Assembly: GCA_026984215.1 (NCBI GenBank)
Contig: JALSSO010000086.1
Span: 1-48,540, forward strand
Reading direction: 5' to 3'
DNA: 48,540 bases
DNA from: Gammaproteobacteria bacterium
GTDB taxonomy: Bacteria; Pseudomonadota; Gammaproteobacteria; JAJDOJ01
The translations under genes were made by a program, and so were the position numbers. The notes beneath the pieces are model-generated. The model had not been told where the DNA came from, searched no databases, and saw only the letters and a program-made list of their open reading frames with translations. Below, piece by piece: positions 8,861 to 19,412 of the stretch. Position 1 is the stretch's first letter; each line of letters opens with the position of its first letter.

Positions 8861-10813
8861 TCAGCGCACGACGACTTTGCGGAACATGCCGGGCATGTGA
8901 TAGAGCAGATGGCAGTGGTAGGCCCAGCCGCCCATGGCGTCGGCCGTGACCAGGTAGCTGATCTTGGCCCCGGGCTGGACGATCACCGTGTGCTTGCGCG
9001 GAATGTGATCGGGATCGCCCGTCTCCAGGTCACTCCACATGCCGTGCAGGTGGATGGGGTGATTCATCATGGTGTCGTTGACCAGCACCACGCGCAGCCG
9101 CTCGCCGTAGTGAAACGGCAGATCCTCGGCGTCGTTGAACTTGATGCCGTTCATGGACCACATGTAGCGGCTCATGTTGCCGGTCAGATGGAGCTGGATT
9201 TCGCGGGCCGGCTCGCGTGGATCGGGGGTGCGGTAGCGGTTCTTGAGGTCGGCGTAGGTGAGCACGCGTCGGCCGTTGTCGCGCAGACCCACGCCCGGGT
9301 CGTCGAGACGCACCATGGGCGCGTCGGCGCGCATGTCCACCTGGGGGCCGAACTCGGTGGGATGGTGGATCACCTCGTTGGCGCTGCCGTAGCCGGCCCG
9401 GCCCGGTCCTCCGGCGGGCTTGCCGTGACCCATGGCGCCGTGATCCATCTTGGCGTGGTCCATACCGCCGCCATGCCCCATGGACGCATGGTCCATCTTG
9501 GAATGGTCCATGCCACCGCCGCCGTGGCCCATGGCGCCATGATCCATGCCGCCCGGGCCGTGCTTCATCCCGGAATGGTCCATGCCGCCCCCGTAGCCGC
9601 CACCACCATGGCCCATGGCCCCGTGGTCCATGCCTGGCATGTGGTGGGCCATGCCCATGTCCATATGGGTGAGGATGGGCAGCGGATCCATCTCCGGGAT
9701 CTCGCCGAGCATGGCGGGATCCGGCGTGAGGGTGCCCCGCGCATAGCCGGTGCGATCGATGGCCTGGGCAAACAGGGTGTAGGCGCGGTCATCCTTGGGT
9801 TCGACGATGACGTCGTAGGTCTCGGCCACGCCGATGCGGAACTCGTCCACCGTGAACGGTTCCACGTCTTGGCCGTCGGCGGCCACCACGGTCATCTTCA
9901 GGCCGGGGATGCGAAAGTCGAAAAAGGTCATGGCCGCGCCGTTGATGATCCGCAGGCGAACCTTCTCGCCGCGCTTGAACAGCCCCACCCAGCCGGTGGC
10001 CGGCGGGATGCCGTTCATGAGGAAGGTGTAGGTATAGCCCGTGACGTCCGAGAGGTCTCGGTCGCTCATCCGCATCATGTTCCACATGTGGCGGTCCTGG
10101 AGGGTGCGGGCCACGCCTTTGTCGCGGATCTCGCGCCACAGGTCGCCGATGGTGCGCTCGTTGAAGTTGTAGTAGTGGCTCAGCTTCTTGAGCTTGGCGT
10201 AGATGCGGTTGGGGTTCTCGTCGGTCCAGTCCGAGAGCATCACCACATAGTCCCGGTCCACGCGCTCCCGGGCACCGTGGCGGCCCTCGATGATGATGGG
10301 ACCGTACATGCCGGTCTGTTCCTGCCAGCCGGAATGGCTGTGGTACCAGTACGTGCCGGTCTGCTTGACGTCGAAGGAATAGACGAAGGTCTCGCCGGGG
10401 GCGATGCCGGGGAAGTCGTCGGAGACATGGGGCACGCCGTCCATGGCGCTCGGCAGGATGATGCCGTGCCAATGGATGGACGTGTCCTCGGCGAGCTTGT
10501 TGGTGACGCGCAGGGTCACCCGGTCGCCCTCGCGCCACCGCAACACCGGCGCGGGGATGGAGCCGTTGATGGTGGTGGCGGTGCGCGACTTGCCGGTGAT
10601 GTTGACCCCGGTGGGGGCGATCACCAGATCGAACTCGGTGCCCCGCAGCTCGGGCAGGGCGCCCACCTGGCCGCTGCCGGCGATGAGCCGCGAGACGGGC
10701 AGGCCCAGGCCGGCGGCCAGGGCACCCAGGGACAAACCCTGGACGAAGCGCCGCCGGGACAGGTCCGGCTGGAGCTCCAGTCGGGTGGGAAACGATGGAT
10801 ATTGCTTGCGCAT
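8861..10813 (-). CDS. copA: Copper resistance multicopper oxidase CopA
   Basis: Periplasmic multicopper oxidase that oxidises Cu(I) and sequesters copper. The 650-residue product has a Tat signal (SRRRFVQGLSLGALAAGLGL). All four copper-cluster motifs are present: HWHG, HSHSGWQEQTG, HPIHLHGMW and the C-terminal HCHLLYHMPGM with its type 1 Cys and Met. Residues of roughly 390-470 form a low-complexity insert rich in His, Met and Gly (repeats such as MDHGAMGHGGG), a likely copper-binding loop. The ATG at 10813 is chosen because GAGGAG lies 7 bases upstream; a frame extended to 10840 adds nine residues without such a site. copB follows after 14 bases. Confidence 0.93.
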   Translation of the reverse strand: MRKQYPSFPTRLELQPDLSRRRFVQGLSLGALAAGLGLPVSRLIAGSGQVGALPELRGTEFDLVIAPTGVNITGKSRTATTINGSIPAPVLRWREGDRVTLRVTNKLAEDTSIHWHGIILPSAMDGVPHVSDDFPGIAPGETFVYSFDVKQTGTYWYHSHSGWQEQTGMYGPIIIEGRHGARERVDRDYVVMLSDWTDENPNRIYAKLKKLSHYYNFNERTIGDLWREIRDKGVARTLQDRHMWNMMRMSDRDLSDVTGYTYTFLMNGIPPATGWVGLFKRGEKVRLRIINGAAMTFFDFRIPGLKMTVVAADGQDVEPFTVDEFRIGVAETYDVIVEPKDDRAYTLFAQAIDRTGYARGTLTPDPAMLGEIPEMDPLPILTHMDMGMAHHMPGMDHGAMGHGGGGYGGGMDHSGMKHGPGGMDHGAMGHGGGGMDHSKMDHASMGHGGGMDHAKMDHGAMGHGKPAGGPGRAGYGSANEVIHHPTEFGPQVDMRADAPMVRLDDPGVGLRDNGRRVLTYADLKNRYRTPDPREPAREIQLHLTGNMSRYMWSMNGIKFNDAEDLPFHYGERLRVVLVNDTMMNHPIHLHGMWSDLETGDPDHIPRKHTVIVQPGAKISYLVTADAMGGWAYHCHLLYHMPGMFRKVVVR

Positions 10814-10936
10814 GACACTCCTCTCTGAATGCCTCGCCACCCGCCCGCGACGCGCAGGCGCACGCCCGGACGGGGCGATGAATGAACGGGAGACTTGCTC
10901 GGAAACCGCGCCTGGTGGCGCGTCGGAGGGTGTCGT

Positions 10937-11293
10937 TCAGGCGCGCGGCGGGCGTTCCGGCGGGGGGGCGACCCATGAGGGGCCGAGCAGGACGGAGGCG
11001 GGATGCAGGCGCCGCGCGGGCGCGTGCTCCAGCGTCCAACCGACGGGCAGGGGGGCGGCTCCCACCGCCGCGTTGCAGCCCATGACGCACCACGACACGC
11101 ACCCGTCCTGATCGCCGCAGGGATGACCCGCCGGACAGCAGGGGTGGGCGGGGGATGCGCCGTCGGTCCCGCAATGCGCCCCGGGCTCGGGCGTGGGCGA
11201 GGCATGAATCGACAGCATCGGCTGGCCGAGGAGGGTGAGCCCCAAGAGCAAGGCCAGCCAGAGCTGCACGCGTTGTCCGTGGCGTGGACGCAT
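10937..11293 (-). CDS. Small exported Cys/His protein, CopL-like
   Basis: A 118-residue protein with a hydrophobic export segment (LWLALLLGLTLLGQPMLSIHA) and a metal-binding-type core containing HPCCPAGHPCGDQDGC and SWCVMGC, eight cysteines in all. This resembles the small CopL-type proteins that often precede copA in gammaproteobacteria and are needed for copper-inducible expression in Xanthomonas. The assignment rests on position, export signal and cysteine pattern. The ATG at 11293 puts the basic residues directly before the hydrophobic segment; a longer frame to 11380 is possible. It is probably first in the operon with copA and copB. Metal binding is inferred. Confidence 0.6.
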   Translation of the reverse strand: MRPRHGQRVQLWLALLLGLTLLGQPMLSIHASPTPEPGAHCGTDGASPAHPCCPAGHPCGDQDGCVSWCVMGCNAAVGAAPLPVGWTLEHAPARRLHPASVLLGPSWVAPPPERPPRA

Positions 11294-11512
11294 GAAGGGC
11301 AGGCTACGGCATCCCGCACGCCGGTTCAACCGCGCGTCTGCCACGCGCGGAATCTCGTTGCACGGCGAACGCCTCGGCACCAGTTCGCCTCCCCATCGAT
11401 CGGCTGTGCTCGGGTCATTTTCCTCTTACGTTGGGGTCCGTGGGATCCCGTCCGTCGTGAGACCACGGGACTGTACCGTGCGGGGGCACGGAAACCCGAT
11501 GAAACGATGCTC

Positions 11513-11575
11513 AGTAGACCTGATCCGTGTTGCGGGGGAATTTCCAACCGCACTTTCATGGTAACGAAATGTAAC
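11513..11575 (-). promoter_or_regulatory. Copper-regulon promoter A (response-regulator box plus -10)
   Basis: The direct repeat GTAAC-GAAAT-GTAAC (11561-11575) is followed on the minus strand, after exactly 42 bases, by TCTACT (11513-11518), a 4/6 match to a -10. The same box and spacing occur at 16036-16098. It would drive the CopL-like/copA/copB unit with a leader of about 215 bases. The rest of the 442-base gap 11294-11735 holds no gene I can support; near 11690-11735 there are GC-rich inverted repeats without T runs. Confidence 0.6.
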
Positions 11576-11735
11576 GGTCGACCATCCGACGCCTCGCGCC
11601 ATGACCTCGATGGGCCGCCGGAGGCGGCCGTGACTTTGGGGTTCGTCGTCAGGGCGCGCGTGCCCCGTCCGGGGGCTCCGCGGCCCCGTGCGGCGCGGGG
11701 CGTTGCTCGCGGGCCCCGGTGTGTAGGCGACCGCT

Positions 11736-14234
<2,499 letters not shown>

Positions 14235-14297
14235 GGTGCGTTGCTCCAATGTGGGGAGATCAGGGGGCCTTGGCTGGCCGCTGCCCAGGGCGGGCCC

Positions 14298-14534
14298 TCA
14301 GGCGCCCAGGTCTTTTTTCATGCGCTCGAATTCGTCACGGCCGATCTCGCCGCGGGCATAGCGCTCCTCCAGGATCTGTAACGGGGTCTTCTGGGGTGGC
14401 TGGGATGTGCCGGAACGCGAGCCGCCGCTGCCCACCGCCTGGACCACGGCCCAGACCACGAGACCGATCAGCAGCAACCAGACGATCCACATGAAGCCGC
14501 CGCCCAGACCCATACCGAATCCGCCATTCATCAT
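14298..14534 (-). CDS. SHOCT-domain small membrane protein
   Basis: A 78-residue protein with a Gly/Met-rich start, one transmembrane helix (FMWIVWLLLIGLVVWAVVQAV), a Ser/Gly/Pro linker and a C-terminal SHOCT motif (LQILEERYARGEIGRDEFERMKKDL). Such proteins are common beside copper and other heavy-metal resistance genes; the molecular role is not established. It starts at the first of two adjacent ATGs after GAGGAG. It lies 63 bases from the ATPase gene and 53 from the cytochrome P460 gene, so all three are probably co-transcribed. Confidence 0.82.
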   Translation of the reverse strand: MMNGGFGMGLGGGFMWIVWLLLIGLVVWAVVQAVGSGGSRSGTSQPPQKTPLQILEERYARGEIGRDEFERMKKDLGA

Positions 14535-14587
14535 CGTATGCTCCTCGGAAAAGGCGGCCGGGACCATCGGTCCCGGCCGGATCGCGA

Positions 14588-15094
14588 TCAGGGGAAGGGG
14601 ATCGGCCGGGTGAAGACGTAGTCATTCCCCTTCACCGGCTGGTGGCACTGAAAGCACTCGTTGGCAAACGAGGCGTCCTTGCCGTACGGCTTCTGCTCCT
14701 GGCCGAGCCAGCGGGCGAACCCCCAGCCGCCGTACTGAGGCCATTTCTTGCTGTCCTTGATCATGAACTCGGCATGGACGAACTTGCCGGGAACGGTGGC
14801 CGCGGGCCAGGCTTCATGCTGGGCGTCCTTGAGCACGATCTTGGCCAGAATGGCGCCGTCTGGCCAGGGATTGGTCTGTCCGTTGCGGGCGGCCGCGATG
14901 GCCTGGTCGTTGCCCAGGATGACTCGCAGGGTCTTGTTGTCCTCGCGGTGGGAGACGGCGATCACGCGCCAGTCCTTGTAACCGGCCGGCAGCTCGATGC
15001 CGTTGGGAGCCGGGGGTATCTCACCGCCGAGGGCGGTCCCGGCGGCCAGTGGCAGGGCGAAGATCAACAGGCTCAAGCGGGTTTTCGCGTGCAT
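14588..15094 (-). CDS. Cytochrome P460 family c-type heme protein
   Basis: A 168-residue periplasmic protein with a signal peptide (cleavage near ALGGE), then a cytochrome P460/c'-beta-like beta fold (LPAGYKDWRVIAVSHREDNKTLRVILGND, WPDGAILAKI, GGWGFARW) and one covalent heme site near the C-terminus, CFQCH. Family members oxidise hydroxylamine or bind NO. Whether this one has the lysine crosslink of true P460 cannot be told from sequence alone. Its place between the Met-rich protein and the SHOCT/ATPase genes points to a role in copper stress or redox handling, which is inference. It starts at the ATG after GAGAGGAG. Confidence 0.85.
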   Translation of the reverse strand: MHAKTRLSLLIFALPLAAGTALGGEIPPAPNGIELPAGYKDWRVIAVSHREDNKTLRVILGNDQAIAAARNGQTNPWPDGAILAKIVLKDAQHEAWPAATVPGKFVHAEFMIKDSKKWPQYGGWGFARWLGQEQKPYGKDASFANECFQCHQPVKGNDYVFTRPIPFP

Positions 15095-15225
15095 GGCGTC
15101 CTCCTCTCGATGGGTGTGACCATTGGCGTTTCCGGGTTCGAACCCAGCGGTGGTCCGAACCCGGAGAGACACCCGGCCCGGCATGCGGAAGGCTCCGGGC
15201 CGGGCAGGTGCTCAGCGGCCCACGG

Positions 15226-15954
15226 TTAGTCGGATTTTTCCGGGGTCGCGTTCTGCTCGGGGTGATGCGCGGCATGCTCGCCGGCCGGAGCGTCGCTTGG
15301 CGGCGCGCCACCGCCTTGCTGCGGTCCGCCCATCATGGGCATACCGGGGTTACCGCCCTGCTGCGGGCCGCTCATCATGCGTTGCATCATCATCCGGTGC
15401 ATCATCTGGCGGTGCTGGGGGCCCATCATGCCCATGCCCTGATTACCCCCCGGGCCGCCCATCATCGGCATGCCCTGGCCACCGCCCTGTTGCGGTGCGC
15501 TCATCATCATGCCGGGGCCCATCATGGGCATGCCCTGGCCACCGCCCTGCTGCGGTCCGCCCATCATGCCGGGGCCCATCATGGGCATGCCCTGGCCACC
15601 GCCCTGCTGCGGTCCGCCCATCATGCCGGGGCCCATCATGGGCATGCCTTGCCCCTGTCGCATGCGGTTCATCATCATCTGGCGGCGCTGTTGCATCATG
15701 TTCATCATCTGCTGACGGTCCATGCCGGGTCCACCCCTCATGGGCATCCCTTGTGATCCATCGTGTTGCCCCATCATGGGTGCCATGCCCTGGGCGCATG
15801 GGCGCTGCCCCTGCGGGACGGCGGTTTGCTCCGCGGCGGATCCGCTCTGCTGGGCCGCGGCGGCCAGACCACCGGCGAGCATCAGCGTGCCTAAAGAGGC
15901 AGCCAGTGATAGGCGGCGCATTCGATAGCCGGGGGTGTCGTTGTCGGTTCTCAT
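15226..15954 (-). CDS. Exported Met/Gly/Gln-rich repeat protein
   Basis: A 242-residue protein with a signal peptide (RMRRLSLAASLGTLMLAGGLAAAAQQ). The mature part is mostly low-complexity and rich in Met, Gly, Gln and Pro, including tandem copies of QGMPMMGPGMMGGPQQGGG and a Met/Gln/Arg segment (MMNMMQQRRQMMMNRMRQ). The tail is acidic with histidines (GEHAAHHPEQN). Methionine clusters bind Cu(I) in CopA, CopC and CusF-type proteins, so this is probably a periplasmic copper sponge; that is inference. A strong AGGAGG site precedes the ATG at 15954. First gene of a likely operon with the P460, SHOCT and ATPase genes, and it sits behind promoter B. Confidence 0.8.
   Translation of the reverse strand: MRTDNDTPGYRMRRLSLAASLGTLMLAGGLAAAAQQSGSAAEQTAVPQGQRPCAQGMAPMMGQHDGSQGMPMRGGPGMDRQQMMNMMQQRRQMMMNRMRQGQGMPMMGPGMMGGPQQGGGQGMPMMGPGMMGGPQQGGGQGMPMMGPGMMMSAPQQGGGQGMPMMGGPGGNQGMGMMGPQHRQMMHRMMMQRMMSGPQQGGNPGMPMMGGPQQGGGAPPSDAPAGEHAAHHPEQNATPEKSD
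15481..15654. repeat. 57-bp in-frame tandem repeat in the Met-rich gene
   Basis: Three tandem copies of a 57-base unit (19 codons), with period 57 from 15541 to 15598. A first copy at 15481 is longer by one codon. Near-identity suggests recent expansion by slippage or recombination, so copy number may vary between strains. Confidence 0.85.
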
Positions 15955-16035
15955 CGGTTTCTTCCTCCTGGAAGGTTTTCGGGGGTACGGATGGCGCCGA
16001 TCGGAATACGGCTCCTTCCGGTGCAACCGATCGAC

Positions 16036-16098
16036 AGTAGACCACCCGGCCGTAACCCGTGTGTGTCCCGCAGCCGCGCGTTTGTAACGAGATGTAAC
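16036..16098 (-). promoter_or_regulatory. Copper-regulon promoter B (response-regulator box plus -10)
   Basis: GTAAC-GAGAT-GTAAC (16084-16098) and, on the minus strand, TCTACT (16036-16041) are separated by exactly 42 bases, as at promoter A. A further GTAAC half-site lies at 16052. It is 82 bases upstream of the Met-rich protein start. Confidence 0.62.
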
Positions 16099-16129
16099 CA
16101 CCCGGCCGGTGGCCCGTGAAACCGGACGT

Positions 16130-16621
16130 TCAGGTTCCCTCCGTGGAGACCACTTCCACCGTGCCCACCATGCCCGCCTCGGCATGGCCTGGGATCAGGC
16201 AGGCGTAACGCGCGGCGCCCGGTTGGTCGAAGCGCCAGACGATCTCGCCTGCTCGGCCTGGGGCGAGCGAGACGCTGCCGGGATCGTCGTGCCGCATGGC
16301 GGGACGGGCGCGCATCTGGCGAGCGTGTGCCTGGAGCTCGGCTTCGGTGCCGAGCACGAATTCGTGCCGCAGCCGGCCCTGATTCCGGATGCGGAAGCGG
16401 ACGGTCTCGCCCGCGCCGACCCGGACATGGTCCGGCACGAAACGCATGTTGTCGTGCATGGTGATCTCGATGGTGCGGCTCACCGCCCGTGGGTCGCCTG
16501 GGCGGCCCGCCTGGGTCGCCGCATGGGCAGGGTGGTCGTGCGCGTGTCCGTGGCCATGGTCGCCGCCGGCCAGCGTGGCCTGAAAGGGAACGATGAGCAA
16601 CAGGGCAAATACCAACTGCAT
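16130..16621 (-). CDS. Periplasmic cupredoxin (CopI-like)
   Basis: A 163-residue blue-copper-type protein. A signal peptide is followed by a His-rich segment (GGDHGHGHAHDHPAHAA) and a plastocyanin/azurin-like domain. The type 1 copper ligands are visible: His in LRHEFVLG, and Cys, His and Met in YACLIPGHAEAGM. Proteins of this kind (CopI) are linked to copper tolerance in several proteobacteria. The His-rich leader may bind extra copper. It starts at the ATG after AAGGAGG. It lies 132 bases downstream of the small acidic protein gene and could share its promoter. Confidence 0.85.
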   Translation of the reverse strand: MQLVFALLLIVPFQATLAGGDHGHGHAHDHPAHAATQAGRPGDPRAVSRTIEITMHDNMRFVPDHVRVGAGETVRFRIRNQGRLRHEFVLGTEAELQAHARQMRARPAMRHDDPGSVSLAPGRAGEIVWRFDQPGAARYACLIPGHAEAGMVGTVEVVSTEGT

Positions 16622-16753
16622 GGGGGGCGGCCTCCTTATCGGGTTACGGAATGTCACCGCTCGGGGCGGATGGGGGGTGGATTTCGCAACGCGCGAAAAC
16701 GGGCCGGGTGTATGACCCGGCCCGAGGTCGGTTTGTCGGGAAGCGGTCTCGGC

Positions 16754-17032
16754 TCAGTCCGTCGGCTCGATGGCTTTCGGCACCTCGCCCTCACGCACGG
16801 CCGGTTCGAACACCGCGAATTCCACCGTCTCCACGGCCGGCTCGCTCCAGTCCACGGTGCCTTCCTCGATCAACCCAGGCAGGGTGCCGGGCTTGGGATC
16901 GGCGGCGGCCACCACCTCGGGGTCGCTGTAGTCGTCGATGCTCTGGGAAAGCAGCAGGTCTTGACCGGCCGCGGCCGTGCCGACGGCACCGGCCAGGGAA
17001 AGGGCCGCGATCAGGATAGGGGTCTTACGCAT
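16754..17032 (-). CDS. Small exported acidic protein of unknown function
   Basis: A 92-residue protein with a clear signal peptide (RKTPILIAALSLAGAVGTAAAGQ) and an acidic mature part without cysteine or methionine clusters (QSIDDYSDPEVVAAADPKPG, VDWSEPAVETVEF). I do not recognise a family. It has a strong GAGGAGG site before its ATG and lies behind promoter C in the copper island, upstream of the cupredoxin, so it probably belongs to the copper response. Confidence 0.75.
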   Translation of the reverse strand: MRKTPILIAALSLAGAVGTAAAGQDLLLSQSIDDYSDPEVVAAADPKPGTLPGLIEEGTVDWSEPAVETVEFAVFEPAVREGEVPKAIEPTD

Positions 17033-17096
17033 GATGCACCTCCTCGGTTGGCTCTGTTGAATCGCAAAGGGGTTGAATCTCCTTTCGACGCCGTTC

Positions 17097-17159
17097 ATTG
17101 AACCAAGATCGTGTAACCGGCCGATTTCGGGACGTTTGCAATTTGTAACCGCGTGTTAC
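17097..17159 (-). promoter_or_regulatory. Copper-regulon promoter C (divergent region)
   Basis: GTAAC-CGCGT-GTTAC (17145-17159) is the same box in palindromic form. On the minus strand TTCAAT (17097-17102; 4/6 match to a -10) lies exactly 42 bases away, the spacing of promoters A and B. Another GTAAC is at 17113. The box also lies 62 bases before the response-regulator gene on the plus strand, so autoregulation is possible. Confidence 0.55.
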
Positions 17160-17221
17160 CACCGGCTTGGCCGGCCTGCGGTAGGCTTGGGTAAGGCACG
17201 GAGACGGAGAGGATGCAGGAT

Positions 17222-17959
17222 ATGGAGACCCCCCGGGTCATGGTGGTGGACGACGACGCGGAGATCCGCGAGCTGCTGCGAGCCTATCTGGAAAAGAACG
17301 GCCTGCGGGTGACGGCGGTGGCCGACGGAGCGGCGATGTGGCGCCGGCTCTCCGAGGGACTGCCCGATCTGGTGATCCTGGACATCATGCTGCCCGGCGA
17401 CGACGGGCTGGCCCTGTGCCGCGATCTGCGGGCCCGGCCGGAGACCGCCGACCTGCCCATCATCATGCTCACGGCGCGCGGCGAGGACATGGACCGTATC
17501 CTGGGCCTGGAGATGGGCGCCGACGACTACCTGCCCAAGCCCTTCAATCCGCGTGAGCTGCTGGCCCGGATCAAGACGGTGCTGCGCCGGACGCAACGCG
17601 GCGGGAGCGGCTCGGGCCCGCCGGCCGACGCCGGAGCCGAACGCCTGCACTTCGCCGGCTGGACGCTGGATCTCACCGCGCGCCACCTGGTGGATCAAGA
17701 CGGGGTGGTCGTTCCCCTGAGCGGCGGGGAGTACCGGTTGCTGCGGGTCTTCCTGGACCACCCCAACCGCGTGCTCAACCGCGATCAGCTCCTGGATCTG
17801 CTGCACGGGCGCGAATGGATGCCCTTCGACCGCAGCATCGACGTGCAGATCAGCCGCCTGCGCAAGCGCCTGCGCGACGACAGCAAGCAGCCGCGGATCA
17901 TCAAGACCGTGCGGGGCGAGGGATACGTCCTGGCCGCCAAGGTGATGCCGGAGCCGTGA
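17222..17959 (+). CDS. OmpR-family response regulator, probably copper-responsive
   Basis: A 245-residue DNA-binding regulator. Its receiver domain has the acidic pair (VVDDDAE), the phospho-acceptor Asp in LVILDIMLPGDDG, the switch Thr in IIMLTARG and the Lys in LPKPFNPRELLARI. A winged-helix domain follows (LSGGEYRLLRVFLDHPNRVLNRDQLLDLLHGRE, IDVQISRLRKRLRDD, KTVRGEGYVL). An ATG nine bases earlier (17213) is possible, but GGAGAGG is properly spaced only for 17222. It overlaps or abuts the sensor kinase gene. Given the island and the shared boxes upstream of the three minus-strand units, it is the likely CopR/CusR-type activator; specificity is inferred. Confidence 0.9.
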   Translation: METPRVMVVDDDAEIRELLRAYLEKNGLRVTAVADGAAMWRRLSEGLPDLVILDIMLPGDDGLALCRDLRARPETADLPIIMLTARGEDMDRILGLEMGADDYLPKPFNPRELLARIKTVLRRTQRGGSGSGPPADAGAERLHFAGWTLDLTARHLVDQDGVVVPLSGGEYRLLRVFLDHPNRVLNRDQLLDLLHGREWMPFDRSIDVQISRLRKRLRDDSKQPRIIKTVRGEGYVLAAKVMPEP

Positions 17960-17961
17960 TC

Positions 17962-19398
17962 ATGGGTTGGCTCCGGCGTCTGGTTCCGAAGTCGCTGTTC
18001 GTCCGGCTCACCGTGGTGTTGTTGGCGGTGTTGTCGCTGGCGCAGGTGGGCAGCGCCTGGATCCATTATCGCGAGCGCGGGCATCTGCTCTACTATGCCG
18101 CGGGGCTGAACGCCGCCGAGCGCGTGGCCGGTATCGTACGCTTGCTGGACAGCGTCGATCCGGCGGACCGGCACCGGGTCATGGAAGCATTGTCGGTGCC
18201 GCCGCTGGCCATCCGCCTGCTGGATGAACCGGTGCCGCTGCCGGGCCGGCGGAACTACGGCACGCAGGTGGAGCTGCTGCACCGCTTCCTGCACCGCTAC
18301 CTGGGTGAGGAACGGCCGGTGCGGGTCTGGGCCGGCCCGGAGGAACAATGGGCCCCGTCGCGCCCGCCGCCGCGCCACCGGCCGGCGGTCCCGCCCCGAG
18401 CCATGTGGGAGATGCATCGCGCCATGCATGGACCGGAGCCGGACGCCTCGGGGGCACCGCAACTGGTCTCCTTCATCGTCGAAACCCAGCTCGGCGACGG
18501 CCAGTGGGTGCTGGTGGAGTCGGTGCTGCCGCGGTCCCTGTTCGCCTGGCCCTACCGGCTGCTGGCCAGCCTGGCGCTGTTGGCCGCCTCGGTGTTCCTG
18601 GTCACGGTGATCGCCGTTCGCTGGCTCACTCGCCCCCTGGCCGAGCTGGCGCGCGCCGCCGACGAGCTGGGTCGCGACATGCGCCGCGCGCCCCTGCCCG
18701 AGAAAGGTCCGCTGGAGGTCCAGCGCGCCGCTCGGGCCTTCAATCGCATGCAAGCGCGTATCCTGCGCTTCCTGGAAGATCGTTTCCGCATCCTGGCGGC
18801 GGTCTCCCACGACCTCAAGACCCCGGTCACCCGTCTGCGCCTGCGCGCGGAGATGCTCGACGACGAGTCCCTGCGGCAGAAGATCTGCCGTGACCTGGAG
18901 GAGATGAACGAGATGTTGCAGGGAGCGCTGGATTTCATCCGCGGCATCGAGACCCAGGAGGGGACCCGCGAGGTGGATCTGGGGGCGTTGCTCGAGAGCC
19001 TGCAAGACGACGCCCGCGAGGCGGGTCACCGGATGATGCTTCGGGTCCCGCGCGGGCTCACCGTGCCGGCCCGCCCGCTGGCCCTCAAACGCTGCCTCGA
19101 CAATCTGCTGACCAACGCCATCGTGTACGGGGGTGGCGCCGAGGTGTGGGTGGAGGATCTTCCGGGGGAGGTGCGCGTCGTGGTCGCCGACCGCGGGCCG
19201 GGCATCCCGGAAGCGGAGCTGGAGCATGTGTTCGAGCCGTTCTATCGCCTGGAGGGGTCGCGCAGCCGCCAGACCGGCGGTAGCGGCTTGGGCCTGTCCA
19301 TCGCCCGCAACATCGCGCGCGCCCATGGCGGCGAGCTCACGCTGCACAACCGCCCGGGCGGAGGGCTGGAGGCCGTGCTGGTGTTGCCGAAGGCGTGA
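17962..19398 (+). CDS. Membrane sensor histidine kinase, partner of the adjacent regulator
   Basis: A 478-residue kinase. The first transmembrane helix is about 13-33 and a periplasmic region of about 160 residues follows, carrying a Pro/Arg-rich stretch and a Met/His-bearing segment (AMWEMHRAMHG) that could bind metal. Then come a second helix (RLLASLALLAASVFLVTVIAV), HAMP, the phospho-acceptor His in AAVSHDLKTPVTRLRLR, and an ATPase domain with N box (NLLTNAIVYGG), G1 (DRGPGIPE), F box (FEPFYRLEG) and G2 (GGSGLGLSIARNIARAHGG). The ATG at 17962 has GGAG eight bases upstream; a GTG at 17956 overlapping the regulator stop is an alternative. Copper or redox sensing is inferred from context. Confidence 0.88.
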   Translation: MGWLRRLVPKSLFVRLTVVLLAVLSLAQVGSAWIHYRERGHLLYYAAGLNAAERVAGIVRLLDSVDPADRHRVMEALSVPPLAIRLLDEPVPLPGRRNYGTQVELLHRFLHRYLGEERPVRVWAGPEEQWAPSRPPPRHRPAVPPRAMWEMHRAMHGPEPDASGAPQLVSFIVETQLGDGQWVLVESVLPRSLFAWPYRLLASLALLAASVFLVTVIAVRWLTRPLAELARAADELGRDMRRAPLPEKGPLEVQRAARAFNRMQARILRFLEDRFRILAAVSHDLKTPVTRLRLRAEMLDDESLRQKICRDLEEMNEMLQGALDFIRGIETQEGTREVDLGALLESLQDDAREAGHRMMLRVPRGLTVPARPLALKRCLDNLLTNAIVYGGGAEVWVEDLPGEVRVVVADRGPGIPEAELEHVFEPFYRLEGSRSRQTGGSGLGLSIARNIARAHGGELTLHNRPGGGLEAVLVLPKA

Positions 19399-19412
19399 GG
19401 CGCGCGCCGGGT

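Noticed and set aside
11690-11735. Terminator of the Cu ATPase unit
   Set aside because: GC-rich inverted repeats are present but without a T run on the minus strand.
15481-15654. CRISPR-like array
   Set aside because: The repeats are contiguous 57-base coding units without spacers and no cas genes are nearby.
15443-16045. His/Asp-rich minus-strand frame inside the Met-rich gene
   Set aside because: It is the repeat translated in an alternative frame; the chosen frame has a signal peptide and a strong ribosome-binding site.
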